Part shown: positions 1-12,127 of the stretch, in pieces | Layout: each line of letters opens with the position of its first letter | How positions within the stretch are numbered: position 1 is the first letter of the stretch | The notes under the pieces: model-generated | Databases searched by the model: none | The model's input: the letters and a program-made list of their open reading frames with translations, nothing else | What the model was told of the DNA's origin: nothing | Position numbers and translations under genes: made by a program | Assembly (NCBI GenBank): GCA_049999805.1 | Contig: JBNGIO010005876.1 | Coordinates: 102,379-130,996 of the forward strand | Origin: Folioceros fuciformis | Taxonomy: Eukaryota > Anthocerotophyta > Anthocerotopsida > Anthocerotales | Length of the DNA stretch: 28,618 bases | Direction: 5' to 3'

Positions 1-900
1 TTATAACATTTAGATAGTTTAGCGATTATAAATATATATTTTATAATTTCTACATTTTAAATATTTTATTTTTGATAAATACTTGAATTCTCTAATTGTT
101 AGACCTCCTTAAATGTTACCCAATGCCCTACTCCCAATAGGTAACATTTAGGGAGGATGGACTATACTCTCATAACTTCGTCTCATATACTTGATGGTTC
201 CCACGTTGAGGGATAAGGGAGCTCTCTACTTTTGAAAGGGAATATATGTTTTAAATGTTGAAAGTGGATAGTGTTTGAGAAAAGATCGTGTAATTGGGTG
301 GCATCACCTACAAACATTGATGGATTATGTCTGTCTAACATTAATTGCGTTGCTCTTGGACGATACTCTTTAATATAGGTCTAAACCTGATATGTCTTAT
401 TACTCACTTAATTTATTATTTTTCTTTCTTCCTATAATATATTATATATTGTATATTGTATTGAAAGAAATTTTGTGTTCAAAGGTTGGCCTTACTTTCT
501 TCTCCCACCACCACTGAGATATCTCTGTAACCCAAAGATAAGCTCACACCAGACCTCCTCATAACCAGAAGCAGGCCTAGGCAGCCTTGTCTTTGGCAAG
601 ACCCAAATGAAAACAGAAGAATCTTCAGAGCCCTAATACTACATGCTTGTGATGTAAAGTCTAGGTCTACCATTACTATATGCTTGCGATGTAAAGCCAT
701 CCTTTCTAAACGCGCCATGCGGATACTCCACGCGGAAATGCGGGGAGCTGTCGAACGTCTTACTGCTACGTCCCTGGCTTACGTATCAAAACAGACCGTG
801 ACGAATCTCCAAGCTCCACAACGTTCAGCATTGCACGCAGCGTTGGGTCCTACTTCGTTTCTTCATGCGTTCATGAAGTCTTCCGCCAAGCGCGGATCCA

Positions 901-981
901 GATCCCAGTAGCACCAATTGGGTCATGAACGTTGCTCAGAATAGATCCCAATAGCACCGACTGGGTTATGAAGGTTGCTCA
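901..981. repeat. Two-copy 43-bp-period tandem duplication
   Basis: A 38-base block beginning GATCCCAGTAGCACC (901-938) is repeated at 944-981 with a few substitutions, giving a period of 43 bases. It lies in spacer DNA and has no evident coding meaning. Confidence 0.75.
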
Positions 982-1099
982 CATCATGGCACAGCCAGGG
1001 TTGAGATTCTCAGCCCTGGACACGCGCACTGAATGTGCTACGAACGAATGCAAACACTTTACTGATGTGCATAGATCTTGACGATGCTCAAAGCATAGT

Positions 1100-1239
1100 G
1101 AATTCAGCACACATATGCCCCGAATGAAAAGATCCTCGCGACGGCTTCCCCAGAGGATCAGCAACCAGCCAACAAGAGAATTCAGCACACATATGCCGCG
1201 AATGAAAAGATCCTCGCGACGGCTTCCCCAGAGGATCAG
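1100..1239. repeat. 78-bp-period tandem duplication
   Basis: The 62-base block at 1100-1161 (GAATTCAGCACACATATGCC and onward) recurs at 1178-1239 with a single substitution (CCCC versus CCGC), separated by 16 unique bases. The near identity implies a recent duplication. A related motif, GTTGAAGTGAAGGCTT, occurs just after it near 1273 and again near 2248 inside a BELL intron, so part of the area may derive from a dispersed repeat. Confidence 0.85.
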
Positions 1240-1520
1240 TAGAAAAGTTGAGGCACGCATCTCGAAACAGGGTTGAAGTGAAGGCTTTATGCAAGTAAAA
1301 GGACAATCTTGCACGCATAGGTGCAATAACAAAATGGTAGTGTTCTAAAGTCCGCCATACTGAATAAATAACTACATAACATTAGTGCCCAAGATCTGAA
1401 GAATTAAAATTAAAGCTCGGAAGTCATCAGCCCCGCAAAGCTTGCGCGATGCAGTGGAGGAGGATGAGCTGACGACAGGCCCATGTGGGGGAGGAGGATG
1501 AGCCGACGACCGAGGCGGGA

Positions 1521-4500
1521 TCAGCCGCCGAAGCTTGGCCCACCGACATTGGTGGGCTCGTCGGCTCCCGAGCCAGCTACAACCAGCTCCAGGCCGGGGA
1601 GCTGGAAGCCCTGCTGGCTCCCGGAGACTACGTCCGAGTGACGTAGTCCCAAAGTGAGGGAGACCACGCTCCCGCTGCCCCCGCTCGCCCCGGGCACGAA
1701 CCTGCTGCTCGCCCCAGTCACGAACCTGCTCAGGCCCTGGAAGGGCCCCAAGGTCGGGAGGGCGCTGCCGCTCCCGCTCATCTCCTCCTGCCCCGGGGCA
1801 GGACCGTTGCGCGCCTTCTTCCTGGCGCGGCCGTCCTCGTCCTGCACCTCAGGACCCTCGGAGCCCGAGGCCATAGTCTCCTCGATTGGAGACTCTCCCT
1901 CGGGAGCAACTGGTGCCTCCTCCAACGCGAGAGCTGCAGCTCGCTGCTCGGCTGCCTCCTCCTCCTTGCTCTCTTCCAGGTACATCTCTTCCACCATTGG
2001 TTTCCAGAGACGTACCCGGGCGTTGATGAACCAGTTCGAGACCTGCGCAGTCACAACACAGTGCTTAGAACGTTGTTATCGGGACCAAGAAAATTACTAA
2101 CGAGTTGAGTACACACAGCGTGCTGTCGCTTAGGTGTGTACTGTCGGGCAAACCATTTGCTACAGACCACAGCTGTCTTGAACACTACGCACTAACACAG
2201 AACATACAGGACATACACGAGAGACGCTGAAGCATTTGAAGATAGAGTTGAAGTGAAGGCTTCATCCCAGCAAACAAGACACGGCAAGGCTGTATATCTT
2301 GCTAACCACGTTGTCCAATTCAGATAAACCATTATAAGTGGAAGACAAACTCGGTAAGAACGGAAGTTACCTGGCTCCTTGTCAGCCCGGTCTGTCGGGC
2401 CAGCGACATCTTGTCCCCATCCTTCGGATAGCTGCATTCATACCAAGCCAAACAAAAAGGTTCAACATTGGGTGCATATCGTGTCGAATGCATGTCATTC
2501 GACACTTGAGCATGTAGACCGATTCAAGAATGTAGAGCATCTGGAGTTAACAGCCAAAAACTTTTACTGACCGTGACCGGGAGCATGCCAAGGGGAGAGA
2601 ACTTACGGATGGAGAAAGTGCTCGAAGAGCCAGGCTCGGAGGACAGTCACTGCCCTCTCCGGCAGACCCCGCTGGGGTCTCCATGCATGCTGCTGGAGCA
2701 TGCCCAGGTGCTGCAGGGCTCTCTGCTGCCGGAGCTGCTGGTCCACGAACCTGAGCCGGGGGATCTCCCCCCGGCTCAGTGAGAGGGTGGGGGCATCCTC
2801 CTCCCCCAGCAGCCTGTTGCAAATCCGAAGCTGCCCCTCAATGGTGTCCCTCAAGCCTCGGAAGTGCCGGGACATGGCCTCGAAGGCCAGATTGGTGTAG
2901 GACTGTGCAGCGCCCCTTCCAAGAGCCACGTCCATCGTGGTGATCACGACACGCATCTGCTCAGAGTATGCTCTGTACGTGCCGTCGACCTGTGTACACC
3001 ACACTAGAAGTCAGAGACATGTAGAATTAAGGGTGCAGACCTGTGAAGACGTTCCTAGACCAGACTGCAATGTCACAGACGATCAGGAAGGTGTGCCCAT
3101 GTTTGAGAATGGACCCAGTGATGTCCAGTCACAAGCGGTTGGCACTACAAATAAGCAAGAAACGTCACAAGCTTGAACGACGAAACAAACCCACCGCTTT
3201 CACATGAACAAACTGCTGCACATGAACTCTAGCAAGTGGCCGGACAAACTGGTAGGACCAATACAGAATGAAGAACGAACAAGCCAAGACATGTACAGTT
3301 CTCAAAACAAACCTCCGTATAAGCAGAGCTAGCACGATGATACATGTTGTCCAGCTGTAAGATGAAACAGATTGTTCAAAGCTCAAATGTGTGAATCACA
3401 AGTATGAAAAACCCAGAAAGATGAATGCAGAGAACATATGGAGTCAGCTCAAAATCAGACTGGTGTTCACAAACACCGGTGTTGACAAACACCGTGTAAA
3501 GGAAAACTCGAGCATTTGAAGAGCCTTACCTCCTCCATCATGCCGGTGAGCCTGGCCTTTTTGGCCTCAATCTGAGACCTCTGCTCCGGAGTGAGAACTG
3601 GAGGCTGAGGGGGAGGAACAGGCCCATTGGAACTCTCTCCTTGCTGGACTCTAGCATCACATTCAGCGGCGCTGTCCCCAACCGCTCCCGCCTCCACAAC
3701 AGCAGCCTGAGGAGCGGCAGGCTGCACAACAGAGGGTTGCAATGCAGCAGAAGCAGCAGCAGCAGCTGGCGGCTCACGCTGGTGGGCAGCTGCCCTACGG
3801 TGCGCATTGCCCCTGGGCCTGGAAGTGGAAGGAGAACATATCTCATGAAGCAGCTCCCGGCCTGCTCTGGCATAGGTGCCTCGTGAGGTGAGCAGGCGGC
3901 CGAGAGGAGCAGCCTCCACGTCCACCTGACGGTATACTTGCTGTGGGCCAGAAGAGTTGTGGACAATATGACGCAAGACAGGGAAGGGCTCTCTAGCATG
4001 GGGAGGGGCAGGGGTGCGGAAACGACTCAGAGACGGATTGAGACCTGGGTTGGACGGGCCAGCGTGGTCGTGAAGAGACAACCTCGCCTCAGCAGCAGCG
4101 GCCAACGACATGACATCGGTCGGTCCAACAGCGGCAAGCTGCCCATGGCCAGGAGCGTCCAGACTGGAACGGCCTCCTTGCACATTGGACTGCTGCTGCT
4201 GCTGTTGCTGCGAGAAGAGGGACAGGGAGAGCCCCTGCCCGCTCCCCTGCACAGCGTCGGAGTCCGCCATGGACAAGCGGCCTTGGAAGGCTGAGCGCTG
4301 CTGGTGCTGGCTCTGGGCTCGACTCCGCTGAAGAACGTCGAAGTGGGAGAGCTGCTCCGCTACAGACTGAAAGCAGTGACTAGACTCCTGAGCAGACTCA
4401 CTAGAAGGAAGAAAGGTGAGCTCCGTGCTCTCATGTCGCCAAGAGCCGGAGCTGGTGGTGTAGGTGAATGGCGAAGCTCCCTGCCCGAGCTGCATATTTG

Positions 4501-6325
4501 TAGCCAGGCTGAGGTGCTGAGAGGCGGTGTCGTCGAGGGCAGAGAGATGGTGTACTTGCATCCCTAAGCCTGCATTGCCCTGCCCCATGGCCGATGCTTG
4601 CAACGGCAAGTTGAGGTAGCTGGATTGGGACCCGCCGTGTCCGTGTCCGTGTCCCTGCCCCTGGCTCCCGCTCCCGCTCCCGCTCCCGCTCCCGCCCATC
4701 CCGAAGTCCGGATTGCCAGCTCCTCCTGAGCCCGAGGCCACCATCAAGTCGCTCACGCCTCCAGAAGCATCCGCGAAGCCCTGGTCATTGTAGGCGGTGA
4801 GGTACAAGTGCATCGCTGTATCCGAGCTGAATCCTTGCGCGTGGAGCGAGCCCGTCCCCGAGCCCAGGGCCACTGCCGCTGCAGATGCAGAGCTCGACGG
4901 TACAGAGTTTACGTTACTGCTGCCAAACGCAGACAGGTCTTGTACGCTGTCATAACTGGCCGGACCATTGTAGAAAGAGGCTCCGGCTCCAGCCCCGTTC
5001 CCGTTGAAGAGCCACAAATTGCTCCACCCGGTGGCCCTGGAGTCGGCGCTCCCCATCGCCATGCCCTCCACCTCCTGCTGCTGCTGGCTCGCAAAAAGCA
5101 GGCTCCCGGGCGTGTGAACAGTCTCGGGGCCATGATCTCCCGCCTGCTGCTGCATCGCCAACTGCATCTCGCAGGTCACGCTCACATGAGTCTTGTGTAG
5201 CTGGCTGTGGTCCTTGTGCTGTTGCTGCAGAAGCGATATCCTGTAAGCCTGCGAAGCCAGTTCATCGTCGTAATTGTCGTTCCCGGCTGGCGCGTGGAGC
5301 TGGGCTCCGCCATTATGGCCTCCGTCGTAGCCCCTGAAAGCCCCGCTCCCGTCTCCACCATGGCCAGAACCAGAAGCTTCCACCTCCTGGGAGTGGGAGT
5401 ACTGGTCCCCAAACCTGAAGCCCTCGGGAAGTCCCGGGTCCTCATCACCCCTGGGCGGGGACCCGCCCGCTCCGAGCTGCTCCCTGTGGTACTGCAGCTC
5501 CAACATTCTGGAAGCGTCCAGATTGGCGCTTGCCACCCCGTCGGCCCACTCCTGGTGCGGACCCCTGCCCGCCTCCACTCCCAGGCCCTGCTCCGGCCCA
5601 CCTTGGTGACTGTACCCGGTAGGCAAGAAGTTGTTCCTGCTGTAGAGCAGCTGCTGAGTCGCCATTGTGTGTTCGCGGAAGAAGTAGGCATTGGCCGCGT
5701 CTTGCTCCTCCAACTGCTGCCCCGCGTCTCTCCCCGGCATGGCCGCAACGTCGTCCTCCGAGCTCTGGTACAAGCTTGGGCCCGAGAGGAAGGAGAACTG
5801 CTGAGTGGCTCCGGAGCCCCGGTGGCCCGAGGCATCCTCATCCCCTTGCAGATGATGCCCCGCCAGGCCGGTGGCGTCGAAGGTGTGGCGTATGTCGTAT
5901 GCCGAGATGGAGTCCGCCACGCCAAGCATGCTCATGTGCTGCTCCACCGTCCCTGCATCCTGCCACTGCAAGGGGAACTCAGTGTGAGAATACGTAGAGC
6001 TCAGCTCAGCAGCTGGTGGACATGGACAAAAGCTCCATCGGCATGTGGTCTGCCCTGGTTCAAGCATACTGGCTTAGCTTTCTTGCTTGCACTAATGATG
6101 GGATCAAAAGCAAGGTTGCAAGCTTCCTTGCAATGAAGCACAAAATTTGCATCTCGGGCACAGATCCCGAGACATACGAAACAAATTTAAGGACGCTGTA
6201 TGCATGCAGTAGATCTACTGAACAATAAAGAATGCTATATCTAGCAATATCGTATGGCAACTTACGGAGGACGGGTATGTCGGCCCTTGCTGGGTGTTGC
6301 TCCCCGGACCCGAGTGAGGCCCCAT
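1521..6325 (-). CDS. BELL-class TALE homeodomain transcription factor
   Basis: Nuclear transcription factor of the BEL1-like type; in this family it pairs with KNOX proteins to control zygote and meristem programmes. Coding exons read on the minus strand as 6325-6266, 5965-3530, 2989-2607, 2431-2371 and 2042-1521. All junctions are GT-AG with matching phase, giving about 1153 residues. Residues about 20-700 are a Gln/Gly/Ser/His-rich region with poly-Q, (GS)n and (GH)n tracts. An SKY-like box ([17 protein letters not shown]) lies near 711-730. The BELL helix region follows from about 815 ([13 protein letters not shown] joined to VDGTYRAY, then [14 protein letters not shown]). The three-residue-loop homeodomain spans about 936-998 with the PYP loop and [10 protein letters not shown]. 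The C-terminus has the conserved VSLTLGLRH motif. The first in-frame ATG after the acceptor at 6464 was taken as start; an upstream exon could add residues. Family assignment is firm; the exact start is not. Confidence 0.93.
4636..4695 (-). repeat. In-frame microsatellites coding (GH)n and (GS)n
   Basis: Inside the large BELL exon, GTGTCC repeats (about 4636-4654) and CTCCCG repeats (about 4665-4695) encode Gly-His and Gly-Ser dipeptide runs. A CTG/CAG run near 4190-4212 encodes about eight glutamines. All units are three or six bases, so length changes keep the frame. These are likely length-variable positions. Confidence 0.8.
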
Positions 6326-7340
6326 GGTGCCCGCACCAGGCCGCAAAGGTTGGAGATGGTGTAAGCTTGGATGCGATGTGCTGTCCTTGGCCTCCACGTA
6401 TGTGAAATTGATGGAATGCGCAATGGGCTCCGTAAAGCGAGAGGGGATCTGAACTTCAGCCCACTGCACGGCAAGGGAAGGGAAAACGAGAAATGAGGAT
6501 GAGCGCAGGCAAAGTCAGGAGGAGCATGCCCAGGCAAGCTCCAGACACAGAATCCAGTGGGCAAAAACAAGAGCAATTCCAGGTAGCTCAGGTATCAAGA
6601 ATGTGCAACGCGTTTGCAAGCAAGGACGACTTACTAGCCTCATCATCAGCTAGCATACATACCGTCCTTGCGGCACAGAACGGGGTGGGAAGCGTAGTTA
6701 CCGAGACCCGTGCAGGAAGCTCTCACTCACACTCACCCCTCGCGCAACACACAACAAACCAGCCAAACCCGACGCTACGTCACAGAGCAGGGAGAAATTT
6801 AAGCAAAGCATTCACAGTCCTGAGCAAAAGAAGAGAAAACAGCTGAGCGTTGAGAAACGCTCTCCATTCACAACCAAGACACGAAGCGTGAAGCTCGCTC
6901 CAAGACCCCAAACAGCATGCAAAACGAAGGCCAGCGCAGGGATCCCACCGTGGGAGTCGAAGCTTGCAACGGGACAGCCACCAGCCGGAACCGCAACCTC
7001 AACCGCAACTGAAGACACAGGCCTGGAGGTTCGGACGAGCTGCAAAGGAGCTTCCGGCAGCAGGGGAGGCAGTGACGCAAGCGGGAAGCTGAAGCAGGGA
7101 TGGGCTGTGGGCAGCGTAATCTGTGAGCGAGAGCTTGGCAGTGGATCCGGATGAGGCGCAGGATGGGGTGGGCTGGGGAGTCGGGACGCAACCTCGCTCG
7201 CTGGGGAGGCAAAGGCGAGAGATTGTGAGAAAGAGACCACGGTCCAAGACTATGAAAGGGAGAGGGAGAGGCGGAAGAGAGAGGCGAGGCAGCGGGGACG
7301 AGAGACGAGAGACGAGTCCGCCATGGCTGCGCTCGAGCTT
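6326..7340 (-). promoter_or_regulatory. 5' leader and promoter-proximal region of the BELL gene
   Basis: Minus-strand sequence upstream of the BELL start. A splice acceptor (TGCCGTGCAG, cut after 6464) opens the first coding exon, so at least one upstream exon is expected. From about 7000 to 7320 the minus strand is pyrimidine-rich; on the plus strand it is a GA-rich tract at 7240-7315, the kind of sequence bound by GAGA/BPC-type plant factors. Several minus-strand open frames exist here but show no family motif; some may be upstream ORFs of the leader. Transcription start and leader splicing cannot be fixed from sequence. Confidence 0.4.
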
Positions 7341-8499
7341 TGGACGCTGACCGTGCCGTGCCCTGCTCTGCCCCTTCCCCCTCTACTAATCACCACGCTT
7401 ATTCAACTAAACTTTCCCTCCCTTCATTCTAAACACCCAAATCTAACACCCATATTCCCGCTTTAATCCTTGCTTAACACCACCCTTCGTCACCTCGGCA
7501 TCGCAAGTACGAGACACACAAGCAAACAAAACAACCTTCCCTTGCATAACACAAGATTTAAGACTAATAACATGAACGCATGCCAAGGATGGATTAGTTA
7601 TAACATGTAGAGTAATACGGAAGGGACAACATTCCCTCTGTCTCATTCACTCTGCAGGCTTGCCATTTCCGCTCGTGCATTCCGCATCCTTGATGACAGC
7701 TGATTGTCCTAACTCGTCCAGAGAATCGACCGGCCTTGCCTGCCATGGTCTGGGAACATGAAGGCTTAAAGGATCTCTCGACATTGATCTTCCATTCGCT
7801 ATCACGCCGGTTTCGGTTCCGGGGTTTCTGTACATACATTCAACGCTGCTGCTGGCTGCACTTCATGATTTGGGTTTGTTTTCTTCTACTGTCCTCGCAC
7901 TGCAAAGGCAATCCTTGGCGTTATCACCATGTGGTCGTAACCTTTTTGTTATGGATGGAAGAACGTCTTAATTAACTCCATGCTTACTACGTTTGTTCAT
8001 TCATATCTGCAAACTTTCGATTAACTTTCCCACCTAATCCTTTATTTGATGCTAAAGTAACCAACCATGGGAGAGTAAAAGGAGTGCTTGGGCAGACGAT
8101 AACATAACAGGACTTGTTACTTCGACCGGTCAACGCGGTCGCTCATCCGTCAGTGAATCCCTGTTAAGGCGTCGAGTGACCTGTCGCTCCAGTCAACTGC
8201 CATCCACTGCCGCGGTGAAAGGTGAAGGAAAACATGTGCGTGGCGCGACGCCACCGACTGTGACGTTCTTGGCGACCGGGACCGGCAAAAAGGCTCCGCT
8301 CCCGCCATGTTTCGTGGTCGAAACCGTTTCTTTCCACAGCCCTGCTCCAAGGGAGCCCGGCCGGGAGCGTCGCACGCGGGCACGGCCGGTGACCACGCCG
8401 CCGACCTACCGCCACCTACAATGCCTTCTTTCCCAACCAAACCATGGGAAGATAGATGAAGCGGGCCAGGGTAACGTTGGGACATCACGCCAGGGGCGT
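7341..8499. other. Spacer without recognised gene
   Basis: Intergenic DNA upstream of the BELL gene. It is moderately AT-rich to about 8080, then turns GC-rich. No reading frame with recognisable protein motifs, no tRNA and no transposon end was seen. Distal BELL promoter elements may lie here, but none stands out. Confidence 0.4.
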
Positions 8500-8573
8500 T
8501 GCGTTGTCGGGGAGGGTCGAACCCGGGTCGGCCGCGTGACAGGCGAGAACACTGACCGACTCGCTATCCTCCG
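8500..8573 (-). pseudogene. tRNA-Asp(GTC)-like sequence, degenerate
   Basis: On the minus strand an A-box-like TAGCGAGTCGG (8566-8556) is followed by the anticodon arm CTCGCCTGTCACGCGG and a B-box GGTTCGACC (8523-8515). The order and spacing are those of a eukaryotic tRNA-Asp with GTC anticodon, and the anticodon loop CTGTCAC is intact. The acceptor stem does not pair, the T stem is mismatched on its 3' side, and the D stem appears one base short. It is therefore a dead tRNA copy or the tRNA-derived head of a SINE, not a working tRNA. No adjacent A-rich tail was seen. Confidence 0.55.
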
Positions 8574-11500
8574 GGGGTTGCGGTTGGGGGTTCGGATTAC
8601 GCAGGGTGGGTCCCCCCTCCCACTGGACGAGTGCGCCAAAGGTGCAACGCGGTAGCTGGGAACTGGGTTTATTGGAGCACGCCGTTTGCGTCTGCCGGTA
8701 CACTCCTGGTGTACGCAACCATGTGGGGGTGCCGGTGTGTACAAACGGGCTTTCACTGGGCCACATGTCAGGTCTAGGGTTTGGGTTTCGTCGCCGCAGT
8801 ACAATGATGGCGCGGGCCGAGGCTGTGATGAAAGCCAGTTCCAGTTACGGGCGACGGCTGATGAAAGCTACCGTGTCGATTGGAGGGAAGTGACGTAACG
8901 GAGGAGTTTCTCCGTTCCGTTGTCCTTGACTTGTGCCACTGGCTTATTGCGCGCACGAGCACGAGGACGGGAACGCCGGGCCCCCGTTCCGTCCGACGTC
9001 CACTGTGGCCCGGTTCGCCATCCGGATGGTTTACCACACAATGACTGGCAAATCCAGGTTGACGTGACCGGAGACAACCTGTTGACGCGACGTCGGAACG
9101 CATGAGCGCGGGCGTTGTTATCAGTGGGCCACGGGCTGCTATCCGGTCGAGTGGCGGTCCCCGTCGCCCCGGTTACCCCCACAACAGGGATGGGACCTCG
9201 CACCATAGCCAGGGATTACGCCAAATACGGTACGCCCGAAAATGACCATTTCAAGGTGGCCTGGCCTGGCCGGTGCGGTGCGGCGACCGCTGGGTGTTGG
9301 CCCAGTACCTGGGCGCCGACCAGTCACAGCCCTCTTTGTTGCGCGCGAGCGAGGAGCTCGCTTGCTGCTTGCTCCCATCATGCGGAAGGTGGCGCACACT
9401 GTTTGAACGTGACTGGCTCCCAGCCCAGTCCAGTCCAGCAAAGCCCGACCCAGCTGGGGTCACCGACGCACTCTGCTTGTCCGGCAGCTCGGTCTCTGTT
9501 GCTTCTCCACTCGCCCTGCCTTTCTCTGCACCGTCCCTTGATTCCCTTCAAAGCAGAGCAGGGCCTGGTGGCGCTGGCAGCTTCGAGTACGTCCGGTGAT
9601 GTATACCACCACTGTCGCCGAGCTATGACGGAATCCCCGTATCAGCTGCCCCCACTGCACACTGGAGGGGGTTCTGGACTCGTCTGGAACTTCAAGTACT
9701 GCATGGCCTACCACATACATGTGAAGCCCAGCGGCTTATTCTGCACCTTTCACACTACTGCCAGCTCCGAGCTCGGAGCTGGTACGTGCCACTTCACCTT
9801 CCGATTCCGAGCTTTGAATGTGTGTGATCCACCGAGTCATACTATGCTCATCCAGATCGCTAGTCCCGTTGCCCATCCAGACGCACCTGCTGCTTGTAAC
9901 CCATGGAGGAAGGGAAATGTAACGTTAACGAGGCTGTTAGTAACCTTACACATGCACTGAGAGCCTGTAATACACTGGTACAGTCTCACACCCGTGAAGC
10001 TGCAACGCGTGGTCGGTCGGAAGATGAACCTTGATAGAGGTTACATCATGAATAATTATGAACAAGCTGGCTCTGATGAGTTGATGACTGGAATGAGCAT
10101 GAGAATGAGAATGATCGAGTGTGGATATGCACACAAAAGCTTGATGGCTTTTGGTATTGGGACAGGAAGGAAGGTCCTGTCACAAGTCATGGAAGAAACC
10201 ACCTGAAGAAGTGGACCTACAGGCTAGCAACAGGTGTGATATGGATCCCCATATATGGCCACTGCAGGAGCTTGCAATTGTTTGCTTGCTATGCGATGCT
10301 TGCATGTTTGTTGTGCCCTTGGCGGCAAACTGGGCGGTTAGCATAATGGACAGGTGTTGCCAAACGGGGCACCACACACAATTGATGGTCACGGACTGTT
10401 GCACCAAATCACCATCACCGTTGGGGCCCGGGGAGCTCACAGGTCTTGACAAGCTGACAAGCACGTTGGACCCACGACATGGACCCTGGAAAGCGCCTCT
10501 CCTAACCACGACTAGAGACTAGTATGTACATATATATTCCATGAGCCTAGCTAGCCGAGTGCAGGAAGAATCCAGAAGCATAGTATCCTTGCACAGTGTG
10601 AATACCTTTCCCAAATGCCCCGGACCCTCTCCTCGTGAGGTCCCTCTCAAGACCTACTTAGCGCTGATGCTGTACATTTTCGTCTCCCATGCTGCAGTGC
10701 TGCAGTCCTAGCCTGCAGCGCTGCAGTAGCAGTGGAGCAGTGGTGTAGGAGGGGAGGGCAGGAATCGGGACGGGGTCTGATAAATTGCGAGAAGGAGGTA
10801 CATTCACGGTGCTTGCTTCCAGGCTGCCGTCTGACAATCCACCCAGCGGAGGCAGCTAGCTAGAGGAAGTGGGTGGGTCCAGATTCTGTCCATCAAACCA
10901 ACCCACCACCAATTCCTGTCCTTGCCCTGCGCCATGGCTCTATCAGTCATGAAGCCACGCCACTCAGAGACGTTTGCGATCAGCTCGCCAGCTTGCCCAA
11001 GATTCCAATTTCCACGACCGGATCGACCCCGCTGCTGCCCTGGGCCGCCCGTTTCAAACTCGCCTCAGGCTCCTTCAAAGCAGCCCGCGGCGTGGAGTAC
11101 AGGAAACGGCTCCTGCCCTTAATTGAAGCGAATCCCGCCTCGGATTAGCCCGCCAATGCGTAGATTTCTGCGGCGCAATACGATCGCGTCGAGTGGGAGG
11201 TGCAAAACGTAACGCAAGGATCAGCCGGTGAAGCCTTTCATTCAACCGCGTTTGCCAACAGTACTTGGCATTCGTTCCCCCCTCCTGCTGTTCTTCACAT
11301 TTATTCCACATCGATGCCAACGCCCCTTGCTCGCAACAGATCAACAAGGAAGGAGAACGAATGGATGCGTGAAACTCTGGTCCTTCCCGGCCACCCCCCC
11401 GTCCCATCCAGCCCGAGCCCCAGCCAGGGCCCGTCCGTCCCGTCCAGCGCGACCGGGAAGAAGGCAGACAAGGCTGCATCCAGGGGGATCTAGGGCGATC

Positions 11501-12127
11501 ACAGCGACCTCGTCCCGACGTCCAGCCGCGGTTACAGCGACCGTCCATCTCCATCGGTGGCGCTGATGAGGATCCTGGATGGAGAACCGGGCGGCGGGCG
11601 GCGCTCCGAGGCCGGGATTATGTTGCCGTCCGGCGGGTGTGGCGATACAGGCGATACCCATCCGATATGATAAGATACGATGCGATACGATATTTTTGTG
11701 TCAGGGCGGGACAGGTAGGAAAAGCTAGAGTTACAGTATGTATGGACACTACTGTACTGTACTGTACATACATACATACAGGGTACTAGGGTTTGGTGGC
11801 GGGCCCGTCCTCTCCGACCTGTGCAAGACAGGCTTGAGCGAGGCGAGGCCCATCACGTAGTGCGATGGCGACGCATGCACCGCTGCGATCCGGACGCGTG
11901 GCCGCGTGCCTGGTTAGGTTGGGCGGTCAAACAAACGGGCGCCCGGGTCGGGTTGGGTCAAGCCGTCGCTCTCGCTCGCCATGTGACCAGAGTGCGGCCC
12001 TGTCTCTGCCCCTCTGCCCCTGGCCTCTGGCTCCACGGACTGCCTTGCCAGCCCAGCCCAGCCCAGCCCAGCTGCCAGCGGCCAGCTACCTGCTGCCAGC
12101 TAAAGTTCCCGTTCCCGCCACTGCAGA
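8574..12127. other. Long spacer, GC-rich at first, no recognised gene
   Basis: About 3.5 kb without a gene I can support. To about 9900 it is GC-rich and carries many long chance open frames on both strands. A TAGGGTTT telo-box lies at 8775-8782 and another at 11787-11794. The section 11650-11800 holds short repeats of GATAC, TACTG and CATA type. A (CCCAG)n run lies at about 12049-12072. It may include promoters or noncoding transcripts, but nothing in the sequence proves either. Confidence 0.4.
11735..11785. repeat. Compound microsatellite (TACTG)n/(CATA)n
   Basis: Short tandem units ACTGT repeated three times, then CATA repeated about four times, preceded by a degenerate GATAC-type stretch near 11660-11695. 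Spacer DNA. Confidence 0.7.

Larger units (their letters stand above)
1..1520. other. Spacer without recognised gene
   Basis: The first 480 bases are AT-rich, with runs such as TATAATATATTATATATTG near 434-453 and no credible coding frame. From about 480 to 1520 the composition becomes mixed, and several short duplications are present, listed separately. The right end probably includes the 3' untranslated region of the minus-strand BELL gene. There a 21-base purine-rich motif occurs at 1456-1476 and again at 1490-1510 with one change. No RNA gene or transposon end was recognised. Confidence 0.5.

Noticed and set aside
5207-6136. 309-codon plus-strand frame antisense to the BELL exon
   Set aside because: It is the shadow of a repetitive GC-rich coding exon; the minus strand carries the conserved domains and consistent splice phases.
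8500-8573. Functional tRNA-Asp gene
   Set aside because: The acceptor stem does not pair and the T stem is mismatched, despite an intact anticodon loop.
9115-9960. 281-codon plus-strand open frame in the GC-rich spacer
   Set aside because: The peptide has no domain pattern and is rich in Pro/Ser/His/Cys, as expected for chance frames in GC-rich DNA; overlapping frames on the other strand are also long.
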